This document shows positions 9,561-20,065 of a stretch of DNA of 27,169 nucleotides, one piece after another. Within the stretch, counting starts at the first letter, position 1. Every line of letters starts with the position of its first letter. The notes below the pieces were generated by a model. The model was given only the letters and a program-made list of their open reading frames with translations, made no database searches and had not been told where the DNA came from. The translations under genes and the position numbers were made by a program. This stretch comes from Tubiluchus corallicola. Lineage: Eukaryota > Priapulida > Priapulimorpha > Priapulimorphida > Tubiluchidae. The stretch spans positions 1 through 27,169 of the forward strand of contig JAQGDQ010001742.1 in assembly GCA_030141605.1 (NCBI GenBank), given 5' to 3'.

Positions 9561-9628
9561 CTAAATTTCTATTAGAACACGGGTCGTTTTGTTAGTTATA
9601 TATTTCACGAGTAATTTTTGTTATGAAC

Positions 9629-9712
9629 TACAGTCAACCTCGGATATAAGGGACACCTCCGGACCGGAAAAAATCGCCCCTTATATCACGTATATCATGT
9701 TCATTATAGCCG
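9629..9712. mobile_element. Possible pogo/Tigger-like terminal sequence or very short MITE
   Basis: CAGTCAACCTCGGATATAAGG after ta resembles the starts of pogo-type elements (CAGT..ACCTCG..ATAA). About 60 bases on, an imperfect inverse occurs (tatagccgaagttgagtc). So the segment folds back on itself. A distant matching end was not found. Confidence 0.35.
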
Positions 9713-9804
9713 AAGTTGAGTCAGACCGAGGGTGTATCTAGACCTGTATTTTTCTGTACTTCTATAACACCGAAAGTGTTAGCTACTAACTGCCAGTCCA
9801 GCCT

Positions 9805-10194
9805 CTAAGTTCTAACCATTAGGTCTTTATTGCGTCTCGTCATAGTGTCACACGTTTCTTTCAAACTACAAACCAAATTTTTCAACCTATCGCGCTCTGT
9901 TTTTACTCCACTAAGTTCGGTTTCAAGGCGTACGCACTCGGGTTCCAGCGAATCTACTTTATTCTTTACTAAGTTGAACAAATTTCTTAATCTCTTTCTC
10001 CCTAATAGCAAATTTGTTATGTCTGTTTGCTGCTCAAGCATCTGTTGTTTTAAGATTTTATTTTCAGCCTTCAGTTCAGCTTTCTGGTTTTTCAGGGTGG
10101 AACATTCTAACGAATATTCGCCCAATTTCCTCTCAAGTTTTTTAACAAGGGACTGCACGTCCGCTAAATTCTCTTTTACAGTTTCATTTTCTAC
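9805..10194 (-). CDS. Coiled-coil exon of an unidentified protein
   Basis: An open frame of about 129 codons runs from a possible acceptor (tttgag before 10194) to TAG 9807-9805. The sequence is heptad-like and rich in Leu, Lys and Glu (LVKKLERKLGEYS, LKAENKILKQQMLEQQ, LETELSGVKTERDRLKNLV), a clear coiled coil in codon-like DNA. It may end at the stop or at a weak donor (ATG|GTTAGA) just before it. The first 48 coding bases (10194-10147) lie in the 244-bp segment repeated at 10808-11051. In the second copy the frame runs into the LTR and stops within a few codons. Not assignable to a family. Confidence 0.55.
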   Translation of the reverse strand, partial: VENETVKENLADVQSLVKKLERKLGEYSLECSTLKNQKAELKAENKILKQQMLEQQTDITNLLLGRKRLRNLFNLVKNKVDSLEPECVRLETELSGVKTERDRLKNLVCSLKETCDTMTRRNKDLMVRT

Positions 10195-10390
10195 CTCAAA
10201 TATGTACTCAAATACACGAATATGGACTCTTTACACACAATTATACCTTTGGCATTTAATTGCCATTTAATAATCTTAAGCGAAAGCAAACAAACGAACA
10301 TTTGATGGTTTGCATAGTTTTATTTCGGAACAAAGTCCATAAATATTACAACACAAATCATAATTAACAATTCAACATTATAATATAAAT
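10147..10390. repeat. 244-bp direct repeat, left copy, abutting a solo LTR
   Basis: It begins aagggactgcacg and ends taatataaat exactly at the first base of the LTR. It is repeated at 10808-11051 with one mismatch that I can see (caattcaac against caatacaac). Confidence 0.92.
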
Positions 10391-10807
10391 TGTGAAAGTT
10401 GTAACTGTATATTTAGGTGCTTCCATCTATTGATTCGTTACTTTAAACATTTACTAGTTGAATTCACCCCTTAATGCAATTGTATGTTCCAATGAATATT
10501 CAAACTCACTGTATCTCCCCTATTTTTCTGTAATGGGATATGTGAAGCCATGTTCTTGCATACTTCTCAACCTATATAAACTGGCTAGATTTCACTGCTA
10601 GTCACTCTCTGTCTCAGGCAGTGCAGTCATGTTACACACTGTCTACTCATTCGTGATCACTGCAGGACACGCTGGTCCTCAGTGTAACAGTCATTTCACT
10701 TGTAACTATGTAGTGCAATAAAAGTGTTTTAGTTTGTGCAAATATTTAATCTTGTGTTTAGTTGTTTATACCAGTGTTCAATTTCGTCTTCACCAATATC
10801 TTTCACA
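10391..10807 (+). mobile_element. Solo LTR, family 1, second copy
   Basis: 417 bp with the perfect ends TGTGAAAG and CTTTCACA. TATATAAA lies at 10573-10580 and AATAAA at 10717-10722. Over its length it matches the reverse complement of 3482-3919. The short 5-bp flanks do not match (taaat, aaggg). Instead, 244-bp direct repeats start exactly at each end. Confidence 0.9.
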
Positions 10808-11051
10808 AAGGGACTGCACGTCCGCTAAATTCTCTTTTACAGTTTCATTTTCTACCTCAAATATGTACTCAAATACACGAATATGGACTCTTTACACACA
10901 ATTATACCTTTGGCATTTAATTGCCATTTAATAATCTTAAGCGAAAGCAAACAAACGAACATTTGATGGTTTGCATAGTTTTATTTCGGAACAAAGTCCA
11001 TAAATATTACAACACAAATCATAATTAACAATACAACATTATAATATAAAT
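10808..11051. repeat. 244-bp direct repeat, right copy
   Basis: Second copy of 10147-10390, beginning at the base after the LTR ends. It contains a duplicated start of the coiled-coil exon (10855-10808 on the minus strand) that is cut off by the LTR. Confidence 0.92.
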
Positions 11052-11593
11052 CAATATAGCAATTATCGGTTAGTAGTATCTCACAATTAAATACAGTTAA
11101 TTAATTATTTGCAATATTTACAATTTAGCTTTATTGTGCTACAATTCAAAGGCATTTATTCCAGGGAAAATGTCAAAACGAAAAATCCTGTGGGATACAA
11201 CGTGCTCTGTGTTGAGATATTTACATCAATAATTTGTAGCAGAGGTTAAACTGTAAATTTCTGCCTTATCTATTTTTCAGTATCCTTTTTACTCAATAGG
11301 CCAAAATACTGTTTTTATGCATCGAAAAATCGAGGGTGTTATAAATCAAAAAAGAAAAAAATTAAATTTAAGTTTTTAAAAACTTTAAAGATCTATAAAA
11401 ATTTTTAAGTATAACATTATTAGGTTTAACGAAACAGTTTGCAAATAGTATTTTGATGAGAGCGATGTGATCCGTAAGGTTCAAGTCCCATTTTTCCCAG
11501 GTCTTCCCTCGCTATTTATCATAAAAAAAGACACTGTCCTTTGGAGCCAAGGTGTTGCCACAGTGACAAAGAAATCGCATCCATGAGGTAGTA
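11052..11593. other. Intergenic or intron, nothing recognised
   Basis: AT-rich. A tcctgtgggatac motif near 11188 recalls the palindrome of the piggyBac-like MITEs, but no MITE end is present. Confidence 0.4.
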
Positions 11594-11594
11594 C

Positions 11595-13025
<1,431 letters not shown>

Positions 13026-13090
13026 CTAGCGAAAAGATGGCGACACTCGTTCACGAACAAAATTTAGTCAATTTAAAAAACATTAACAAT

Positions 13091-13225
13091 AATCAATACC
13101 TCTTAACCCTTTCATACCATAATCAATACCTATTAACCCTTTCATGCCATAATCAATACCTCTTAACCCTTTCATACCCATTGTATCCCGTGGGATACTA
13201 GAATATTTTAAAGAGTAGATTAAGT
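13091..13225 (+). repeat. Three 30-bp tandem units, each with a piggyBac-like MITE end, leading into a MITE stub
   Basis: Units start at 13091, 13121 and 13151 (aatcaatacctcttaaccct). Each contains TTAACCCTTTCAT, the MITE terminus. Only the third runs on into the MITE interior (ttgtatcccgtgggatac, tagaatatttt), which then fades into other DNA. Confidence 0.85.
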
Positions 13226-13418
13226 TACTGAACTGATGTGTCAGAAGGCTTTGTTTTACCAACATGTCACGCGACGGTTGTAGTTAAGACGCGTTTCTGT
13301 GGTACACCAAACTTTTAACCTACAGCAATTGGTTAACCCTTTCATACCCGTTGTATCCCGTGGGATACGAGAATATTTTCTGCCTTTAAAATTAATAAAA
13401 TTTTAAAACTGACAGTTA

Positions 13419-14419
13419 CCGTAAAACGGGGTGAGTTCGCCACCCGAGGGTGAGTTCGCCACCCCTTACGTAATGGCCATTGTAGGTCTGCTGTAACTAT
13501 TGTTCAGTGTTTAATGAACAGATGTCATGATCACCGTCATTATAAACAGTTTGCGACAGTTATCTTCTTTCAATTCGCACTAGAAGTATTCCATTCTGCG
13601 CTACATATTATTTGTCTACTATTTCTTGCTACTTAACATGCCACGCACCTGCACCCCTGTACCGGGTCATAGATACCAAAATTATACCCCAGAAGCTCTG
13701 GAAGCTGCCCTACATGCCGTCAAGAATACCAACAGGACAATCAGCGCAGCGGCGAGGCAATTCGGAGTTCCAAGAAAGACCCTTTCTGACAAACTCTCAG
13801 GAAGTCATCCGCGGAAGACCGGAGGTCAGCCAGTGTTCTCCGCCGCCGAGGAGCACGAAATCGCCAACACTCCAAGTGGCCGCTGAGTGGGGGTTCCCAA
13901 TGACTGCCATCGATCTCCGACTACTGATTAAGAGTGTTCTTGACGCGAAGGGAATCCAGGAACGACGATTCAAGGCAAACACCCCTGGAAAACACTTTGT
14001 CAAATCATTCGCCCGAAGGAACAATCTGGTTTTCAGAGTGGCTGGCAACATCAAGGGCGCCCGCGATAAGATCAGTGCACAAGACGTTCAAGCTTTCCTT
14101 GCCAACGTAGGGCCCCTTATTGAAAACGTCCCACCATCGAACATTTTCAATAATTTGGCTAAAACTAGACATTTTTCATAATTTTTTCATAGGGTGGCGA
14201 ACTCACCCCCAACCAGCCAATCACAACCAGTTAACTTCAGCTGCCTAGAATGGCATTAAACAGTGTTAAATTGTTAGTGGCGAATTCACCCCACGATGGT
14301 GTTTCATTCGAAAGGCAATATAAAGCTTGAACTAAGAAAATTGGTTGGGTAATTCTCTTGCTATGGCAGGAAACGTAAAAAATGCCCCTAAAAAGTGGCG
14401 AACTCACCCCGTCTTACGG
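13419..14419 (+). mobile_element. Nested pogo-like (Tc1/mariner superfamily) element, internally deleted
   Basis: Terminal inverted repeats CCGTAAAACGGGGTGAG... and ...CTCACCCCGTCTTACGG match over about 24 of 25 bases. TA lies at 13417-13418 and 14420-14421. The intact MITE copy reads cagttatttg at the insertion point, confirming a TA duplication. Further copies of GGTGGCGAA(C/T)TCACCCC, in either direction, lie at about 13449-13464, 14192-14208 and 14277-14292, so the ends carry subterminal repeats. It holds a broken transposase gene. Confidence 0.9.
13638..14181 (+). pseudogene. pogo-like transposase, N-terminal DNA-binding part only, frameshifted
   Basis: ATG 13638 opens a frame with a psq-type helix-turn-helix (about residues 13-50: YTPEALEAALHAV, TISAAARQFGVPRKTLSDKL). 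Near 13866-13884 the frame is lost. The continuation is one frame over, starting at about LQVAAEWGFPMT, with the CENPB-type second HTH (IDLRLLIKSVLDAKG, GKHFVKSFARR). It runs to PPSNIF, where catalytic DDE transposases continue with a conserved N-Y-D-E. Here NNLAKTRHFS and a stop (TAA, ending 14181) follow, so the entire DDE catalytic domain is deleted. Confidence 0.85.
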
Positions 14420-14479
14420 TATTTGATCTGTTAATAGTTATTTTGATTTAAACAAATAATCTGAGATTGAAAGGGTTAA

Positions 14480-14651
14480 ACTCATCAGGGTGGATTCCCA
14501 ATGCTCCAAGAGTAACTTGACTTTCCCTTGCAGTGAATTGATTTGAGCCTCCCGCTTTCTTAACTCTGATTCTCTTAATGCGACATCTTTGTGTAACTGG
14601 AGAACGGCAGCCTTCAGCTTCCTCTCTGATGCCGTTTCATTTTGCAGATCG
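14480..14651 (-). CDS. Coiled-coil exon abutted by the piggyBac-like MITE
   Basis: Acceptor ttttttcag precedes 14651. The frame reads DLQNETASERKLKAAV, LQLHKDVALRESELRKREAQ, INSLQGKVKLLLEHWES: strongly charged, heptad-like, with exon-like codon use. No GT donor of quality precedes the MITE boundary. The frame continues about 40 bases into the MITE and stops at TAA. With the MITE and its nested guest removed the frame would run to TGTAG|GTTAAA, a possible original donor. It may belong to the same gene as the WW exon further along this strand, but that is not shown. Confidence 0.55.
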
Positions 14652-14729
14652 CTGAAAAAATTAAACAAAGAATGAGAATTGTCGGAAATACAATATTATC
14701 TTGCATTCATGTTTGAAGTTGTTGTTATA

Positions 14730-15866
14730 TAGGTTTTACACGTCAAATGTAGACCTGCGTTAACTCAAATGCAGATTTAGGTAATTCAAATGTGTCTTGG
14801 TAACTCAAATGTAGACTTAGGTAATTCAAATGTGTCTTGGTAACTCAAATGCAGATTTAGGTAATTCAAATGTGTCTTAGTAACTCAAATGTAGACTTAG
14901 GTAATTCAAATGTGTCTTGGTAACTCAAATGTAGACTTGGGTAGTTCAAATGTGTTAACAATGGTTTTCAACAAATCTTGAGCGCTTTTGGTAAGTCAAA
15001 TGTAGACACATGTCAAGTCAAATGTGACATTGGTATCTCAAATGTGGATAGGTGGTAAAGTTTAAGGATGTTAAATTTAATCTTCTTTAATTTCAATTTA
15101 ATAATTGCTCCTAAGTTAAAATAACAACGTTATAGGTCAACTAATAGATGCACTATCTTTGGTTTATCCTTTTCTAATTTGCACTTTATTGAGTTAATTA
15201 CCGATTTATTCAAAGTAATGCATCTACATTTGACTTACCTAAGTCACATTTGAGTTACCAAAACACATTCGAAATTCCTATGTCTACATTTGACTTACCT
15301 AAGTCACATTTGAGTTACCAAAACACATTCGAAATTCCTATGTCTACATTTGACTTACCTAAGTCACATTTGAACTTTCCTACGTCTACATTTGACTTAC
15401 CTAAGTCACATTTGAACTTTCCTATGTCTACATTTGACTTCCTAATCACATTGAGTACAAAACACATCGAAATTTGTTAATTTGACTTACCTAATCACAT
15501 TTGATACAAAACACATTCGAAATTCCTGTGTCTACATTTCACTTACCTAAGTCACATTTGAACTTTCCTGTGTCTACATTTGACTTACCTAAGTCACATT
15601 TGAACTTTCCTGTGTCTACATTTGACTTACCTAAGTCACATTTGAACTTTCTCCCATTTGATTGACTTACCTAAGTCACATTTGAACTTTCCTGTGTCTA
15701 CATTTGACTTACCTAAGTCACATTTGACTTACCTAAGTCACATTTGAACTTTCCTGTGTCTACATTTGACTTACCTAAGTCACATTTGAACTTTCCTGTG
15801 TCTACATTTGACTTACCTAAGTCACATTTGAACTTTCCTGTGTCTACATTTGATGTGTAAAACCTA
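14730..15866. mobile_element. Foldback-type element with tandem-repeat arms
   Basis: Outer ends TAGGTTTTACACGTCAAATG and its inverse at 15866 differ by one base over about 24. TA lies on both sides (14728-14729, 15867-15868). The left arm (to about 15055) is ~40-bp tandem units of caaatgtagacttaggtaa / caaatgtgtcttggtaa. The right arm (from about 15227) is units of the inverse motif (ctacatttgacttacctaag, tcacatttgaactttcctg). A unique AT-rich centre of about 170 bp separates them. This is the architecture of foldback transposons. The right arm is about twice as long as the left. The open frame at 15250-15480 is repeat-derived. Confidence 0.8.
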
Positions 15867-15868
15867 TA

Positions 15869-16411
15869 AAATAATTATGAATACTTGAATTAATACGTAC
15901 CATTCATAGTGAAACGTATGGCCACCTGAATGTTACAGTTAAGAAAATTGAAAAATATTATGTGACTATGAAAGCTTGAATTGCGTACATTTTCTTTTAA
16001 TTATATACAAAATTGTGTCACAATTTGGTTCACCACCATTAAACAACACACACTGGCAGGTCTTGCTTGTTATGTAGATCGTTGAGGACTGTAGAGGGAC
16101 TGGAACCTAGCTCATCGTTGAGGATAACGATCCTAGATAAAATTTTTAACATTAACAGAAGTGTTCTGGGCCACACTGGAATTCACAGACGTCCTCATTC
16201 AGCAAGGCAAATAAGTAATAACCAGAAGCATTATCGTAGTGTAAGTGCCCAAAACCAGTTTCCAGGTGGTCATCCCTACATTTAATAACTAGGCTTGGTA
16301 CTGCCTAACTATGACAGTCAAGCACACATGTAATACATAATAATGTCTTCGTTAAAAAGTAATAAACAATTTTTTAAAGTTGCGATCACTTCGTACTTGG
16401 GAGCTCTCATT
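15869..16411. other. Unique DNA, no gene recognised
   Basis: A 72-codon plus-strand frame (16067-16285) has no recognisable motif. The direct repeat gatcgttgagga / catcgttgagga lies near 16078 and 16112. Confidence 0.35.
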
Positions 16412-16865
16412 TTAACCCTTTCATACCCATTGTATCCCGTAGGATACGAGAATATTTTCTATCTTTAAAATTAATAAAATTTTAAAACGGACAGTTATTT
16501 GTTCTGTTAATAGTTATTTTGATTTAAGCCAATAACAATAGACTAAAAATGGTGATAAAATGGCAAACTAGAAAATCTACATAGCATAAAAAACTGCGCA
16601 AGGTGCAGTACTTTAGAGACGACTTTGTACAGATCAGCATAGCGTGCATACTAGATGTCTTAAATACTTTAAAAAATTATCAGCAGTTGCAAAATGAAGC
16701 ACATTTTATGCATCCATTGAATCCCAATGTATCCCGTGGGATACAGGCTATATTTAGGTAGAAAAAAATAATTATTATATGTAAACAAGATGGACATACT
16801 TAACAAAAGTACCAAGCCAAAAAATTTTTTCTTATTAAAAAATAATTTGGGACTGAAAGGGTTAA
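16412..16865. mobile_element. Intact piggyBac-like MITE
   Basis: TTAA at 16412-16415 and 16862-16865, ends CCCTTTCATACC and GGGACTGAAAGGG. Two near-palindromes of tatcccgt(g/a)ggata sit 19 bases from the left end and about 120 from the right end. There is no transposase. TTAA duplication with CCCTTT-type ends is the mark of the piggyBac superfamily. Confidence 0.88.
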
Positions 16866-17466
16866 TCATTTATTTGCGGCCGCTCGACTATTTGCCATTG
16901 ATGCAATGTTTAATGACGCCCTTTTAAAAAATATTTAAATTCATTTCTTTTGTGTACATGGTCTGTATTGAACAAATTGTATAATTTATAATAACCGAGT
17001 CTGAAATATTTATTAACCTCGTGCAGCTTTAGAAACAGTGACGTTTGAAACCTTGAAGTTATAAAGAATAGTTTCCCTACATTTGAATTGTAAATTTTAC
17101 TAACCATATGTACAAGTTTATTAACAAAAATCAGTAGTGGTCCATCTCTTGTTTGCATTTTAATCAATAAATTATATATTATATAGTTGCCTGTAGTGAA
17201 GAAACTATTGCAACACGCTGATTTTGTTCAAATATAATAATAGTTTATTAACAAAAACATGATCTATTAATTAATTAATTGTACAATTATTGTATACTAA
17301 ATAAGTCATAAGCCATTTATTTCACATTACACATTTACAATAGTTTCATGTACAATATCTAGTGAAAGGGCCTACAATGAACATAATACAAATAAGAAAT
17401 ACTGCACAGGAAAAGCCTCAAACACTGTTCATTTATACACGAAGGTAAATGTGTTGCGGGCAATCA
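16866..17466. other. AT-rich unique DNA
   Basis: No exon, RNA gene or repeat family recognised. Confidence 0.4.
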
Positions 17467-17869
17467 AAAAGCAGGGCTTGTTAGATTGTCCCACACTAAA
17501 AGCAGGGCTTGTTAGATTGTCCCACACTAAAAGCAGGGCTTGTTAGATTGTCCCACACTAAAAGCAGGGCTTGTTAGATTGTCCCACACTAAAAGCAGGG
17601 CTTGTTAGATTGTCCCACACTAAAAGCAGGGCTTGTTAGATTGTCCCACACTAAAAGCAGGGCTTGTTAGATTGTCCCACACTAAAAGCAGGGCTTGTTA
17701 GATTGTCCCACACTAAAAGCAGGGCTTGTTAGATTGTCCCACACTAAAAGCAGGGCTTGTTAGATTGTCCCACACTAAAAGCAGGGCTTGTTAGATTGTC
17801 CCACACTAAAAGCAGGGCTTGTTAGATTGTCCCACACTAAAAGCAGGGCTTGTTAGATTGTCCCACACT
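17467..17869. repeat. 31-bp minisatellite, 13 apparently identical copies
   Basis: Units (aaaagcagggcttgttagat + 11 more bases) repeat with a strict 31-bp period from 17471 to 17843. I find no difference between copies. No spacers of differing sequence exist, so it is not CRISPR. Confidence 0.97.
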
Positions 17870-18113
17870 GTGAAAGAAAAAAAAGTAATGGAAATAATCT
17901 GAAAATTTAAAGTGAATCGTGATAAAAAAACATTAGTGCTTAAAATGGAATGATGTAATGAATGAAGCTCATATATGAGATGATATAAAAGATAGAAAGA
18001 CTATTATTTGTTAATAGTATGTAAAATTAAGATAACTTGATTAAGCTAACACCACTGTTTTGCAACTACTGTGAGGATGGATACTGATAGAAATTTTGAT
18101 TACTCACTGATTC
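17870..18113. other. AT-rich unique DNA
   Basis: Nothing recognised. Confidence 0.4.
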
Positions 18114-18230
18114 TTACTTAAAATTTGATTTTTTAGCATTTTTTTGAAATCTAGTAATAGATATGCTATTTTTTGCGGATTGACAAATCTCATTCCAGAC
18201 TTTTGGTCCTTGATATATTATAAAATGATT
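18114..18230 (-). mobile_element. LINE reverse-transcriptase C-terminal remnant
   Basis: The minus strand reads IIYQGPKVWNEICQSAKN and then SISITRFQKNAKK...stop (18116-18114). This matches the LINE tail signature Y.GPK.WN.I......S...FK. It comes from a different LINE lineage from 411-1192 (GPKVWNE against L-NLLPSE). Only this short tail remains, downstream of the BTB gene. Confidence 0.65.
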
Positions 18231-18490
18231 AGCTAGGCCTAGTATGTATAACGTACATACTACACGATGTACCTAGGCCTAAAAAACAACTCGAATAGTT
18301 TTGGTATTTCCTCTTTATTAGCTATAAGTTGACCAAAATTTTGGATGAAAAAAAATTGAAGAACAAGGAGATTTTTGAATGCCAAATCATATGATACAGC
18401 TTATACGTGACATTGTTATGCTGATCACAATCAATCATGACAAACCGACTTACTTCTTCAAAATGGGGGGCAATGTGGCTGGTGTAAATA

Positions 18491-18496
18491 TTTATT
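18491..18496 (-). terminator. Polyadenylation signal of the BTB-BACK gene
   Basis: AATAAA on the minus strand lies about 65 bases after the stop codon of the gene at 18560-19813. Confidence 0.6.
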
Positions 18497-18559
18497 GGTC
18501 TATAGACAATCATCGTAATCGTGAAAGCATCAGTTTCGAGAAATGATTTTCATTTCAAT

Positions 18560-19813
18560 TCATTTTCTAAACAGCACCTCAACTTTTATGCGAATTTTTC
18601 CATCTTGAATAAACCCGGAAACAGGGTCCATGACGGTGCTAAACTGTGCAATATTTCTTGCTTCCCAGGACCAGGGCCATTCCTTTTTATCTTCATTTAG
18701 GACAGTTTTGAGTGACCTTTGTGGATTATTGTTAATCACTTCAATGTAACTGCTCTTACACATGGTACGTATAGTAAAAGAGAGACCAACTACTAAACCC
18801 AAGCAACAGCCTCTACCACGGTTATCTCCAGCATTGGAGCAGTTCTTATAAAAACATCTGAAAAGGTGAATGTTAAGCTTATCAGCTATTTTTTCATTTC
18901 CTCCTATTTTATCAATTTTCTTAACACGTATAGCGAACATGACTGACACGACTTCTGCGTAGTTTCTCTGCGTTTTTGGAAATATTGATTCTGATGTCAC
19001 TTTTTGATGATAATTGATAAAAACATTTGCTTGCTCCTCGGCATTTAATATTCCAGTTGCTACCGGTCCTTTGATGAATAACTCTGGATCCATTGTGGGA
19101 AATCTCATTTGAAACAAGATGTCACATAAGACTGTTCTCTTGTTGAACACATTTTGCTCTAGGTTCTTTCGCTTACATTCAGCATCAGCCCATCTTAAAA
19201 CTGCATCAAATAGTTTCCCCTCTTCATTAATTGTCAGTTCATCAAGTTTGACAATCCTCAATAAGTTGTCGTAGCTCAAGGAAGTAAAACTGTCGGACTG
19301 TATAACTGCTTCTGTCTCGACACTAATGACCTCCAAACAGTTCATCTCTACATCTCGGCTTTCATAGAAACAAGCAGCTGTCAGAATGGTACAAACGTTG
19401 TCAGTTGTGATTTCAGATTTAAGGAAATCAGCAGCCATTTTTTCAAGTTCACGAATGTTGTATTTTTTAGCTAAGTAAAGTACCGAGAGAACATTATCAC
19501 CAGTTAATTCATCTTTGTCAGTATAAATAAATCTCAAAAGCAGCAGGAACACTTCAGGTTCAACATCGGTTATTGGTATGACATCACCAAGTTTATGACA
19601 CAGCGGCCCAAACAGCATCCTCTTAAAAACGTCACTTCTGAGTGCAAGTACGTACCGACTAGCGTTAATGATGATTTCACCAACTGAAAAAGTTACATCA
19701 CATAATTCCTGGAAATCTTCGTTACCAAAAACATAATCGTATCTCTCGTTCCAGTTACCCATCGCATCAACCCTTTCAGCTGGAGTTTGCGGCTCGTCTA
19801 GTGAAGTTGCCAT
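18560..19813 (-). CDS. BTB-BACK protein with MATH-like C-terminus (BTBD2/3/6-related)
   Basis: A single uninterrupted 417-codon frame. ATG at 19813 is preceded by agcaaaagaa, a fair start context. Residues ~35-133 are a BTB/POZ domain (CDVTFSVGE, ASRYVLALRSDVFKRMLFG, VFLLLLRFIYTD, VLYLAKKYNI). Residues ~138-250 are a BACK domain (FDAVLRWADAECKRKNL, NKRTVLCDILFQMRFPTM). IPITDVEPEVF, AECKR and FPTMDPE..I.GP...GIL..EE are typical of BTBD1/2/3/6 proteins. Those usually end in a PHR domain. Here residues ~290-417 look instead like a MATH/TRAF fold (RSLKTVLNE...WPWSWEARNIAQF, VMDPVSGFIQDGKIRIKVEV). BTB-BACK proteins are commonly Cullin-3 adaptors, with the C-terminal domain binding the substrate; this role is inferred. 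The intronless frame suggests a retrogene or an expanded intron-poor family. AATAAA follows at 18496-18491. Confidence 0.9.
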   Translation of the reverse strand: MATSLDEPQTPAERVDAMGNWNERYDYVFGNEDFQELCDVTFSVGEIIINASRYVLALRSDVFKRMLFGPLCHKLGDVIPITDVEPEVFLLLLRFIYTDKDELTGDNVLSVLYLAKKYNIRELEKMAADFLKSEITTDNVCTILTAACFYESRDVEMNCLEVISVETEAVIQSDSFTSLSYDNLLRIVKLDELTINEEGKLFDAVLRWADAECKRKNLEQNVFNKRTVLCDILFQMRFPTMDPELFIKGPVATGILNAEEQANVFINYHQKVTSESIFPKTQRNYAEVVSVMFAIRVKKIDKIGGNEKIADKLNIHLFRCFYKNCSNAGDNRGRGCCLGLVVGLSFTIRTMCKSSYIEVINNNPQRSLKTVLNEDKKEWPWSWEARNIAQFSTVMDPVSGFIQDGKIRIKVEVLFRK

Positions 19814-20065
19814 TTCTTTTGCTAACAGAATTTTCTGACCTCTCTGCTGATCGAGAACTTGTATAAATGGCTGGTGTAACTACAGACACGGGATGAAATA
19901 ATTTGAACTTTGTTCTTTTTATGAGTTTTATGCTCTACAATCATTAAAGGTAAACATACAGTCATAATTTTATACATCCACGCTGCCTCGCCTTGTACAA
20001 ACAACTAACTGTGACCTTTGTACCCTTGGGTTATAAAATTATGACACATACTAAGAAAAATAACT
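19814..20065. other. Presumed 5' flank of the BTB-BACK gene
   Basis: No TATA box at a convincing distance. ttctgttag directly upstream of the ATG (minus strand) could be a splice acceptor for a non-coding first exon. Confidence 0.3.

Larger units (their letters stand above)
13333..14479. mobile_element. piggyBac-like MITE, host of a nested pogo element
   Basis: TTAA at 13333-13336 and 14476-14479 are the target duplications. The ends are CCCTTTCA and TGAAAGGG. Left interior with the palindrome tatcccgtgggata matches the intact copy at 16412-16865. A 1,001-bp pogo-like insertion at 13419-14419 splits it. The MITE without the insertion would be only about 140 bp, so this copy is also internally deleted. 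Confidence 0.85.

Noticed and set aside
10734-10931. 65-codon plus-strand frame
   Set aside because: It spans the LTR end and the 244-bp repeat and is identical to the antisense shadow of the coiled-coil exon in the other copy.
13797-14054. 85-codon minus-strand frame
   Set aside because: Antisense shadow of the pogo-like transposase remnant.
15250-15480. Frame with repeated protein units
   Set aside because: It is the translated tandem arm of the foldback element and is interrupted by unit variation.
16669-16869. Hydrophobic minus-strand frame, similar to part of 21071-21454
   Set aside because: Both lie in copies of the piggyBac-like MITE and differ by frameshifts, so it is not a conserved protein.
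17467-17869. Possible CRISPR array
   Set aside because: Units are contiguous with no unique spacers and the DNA is eukaryotic; it is a minisatellite.
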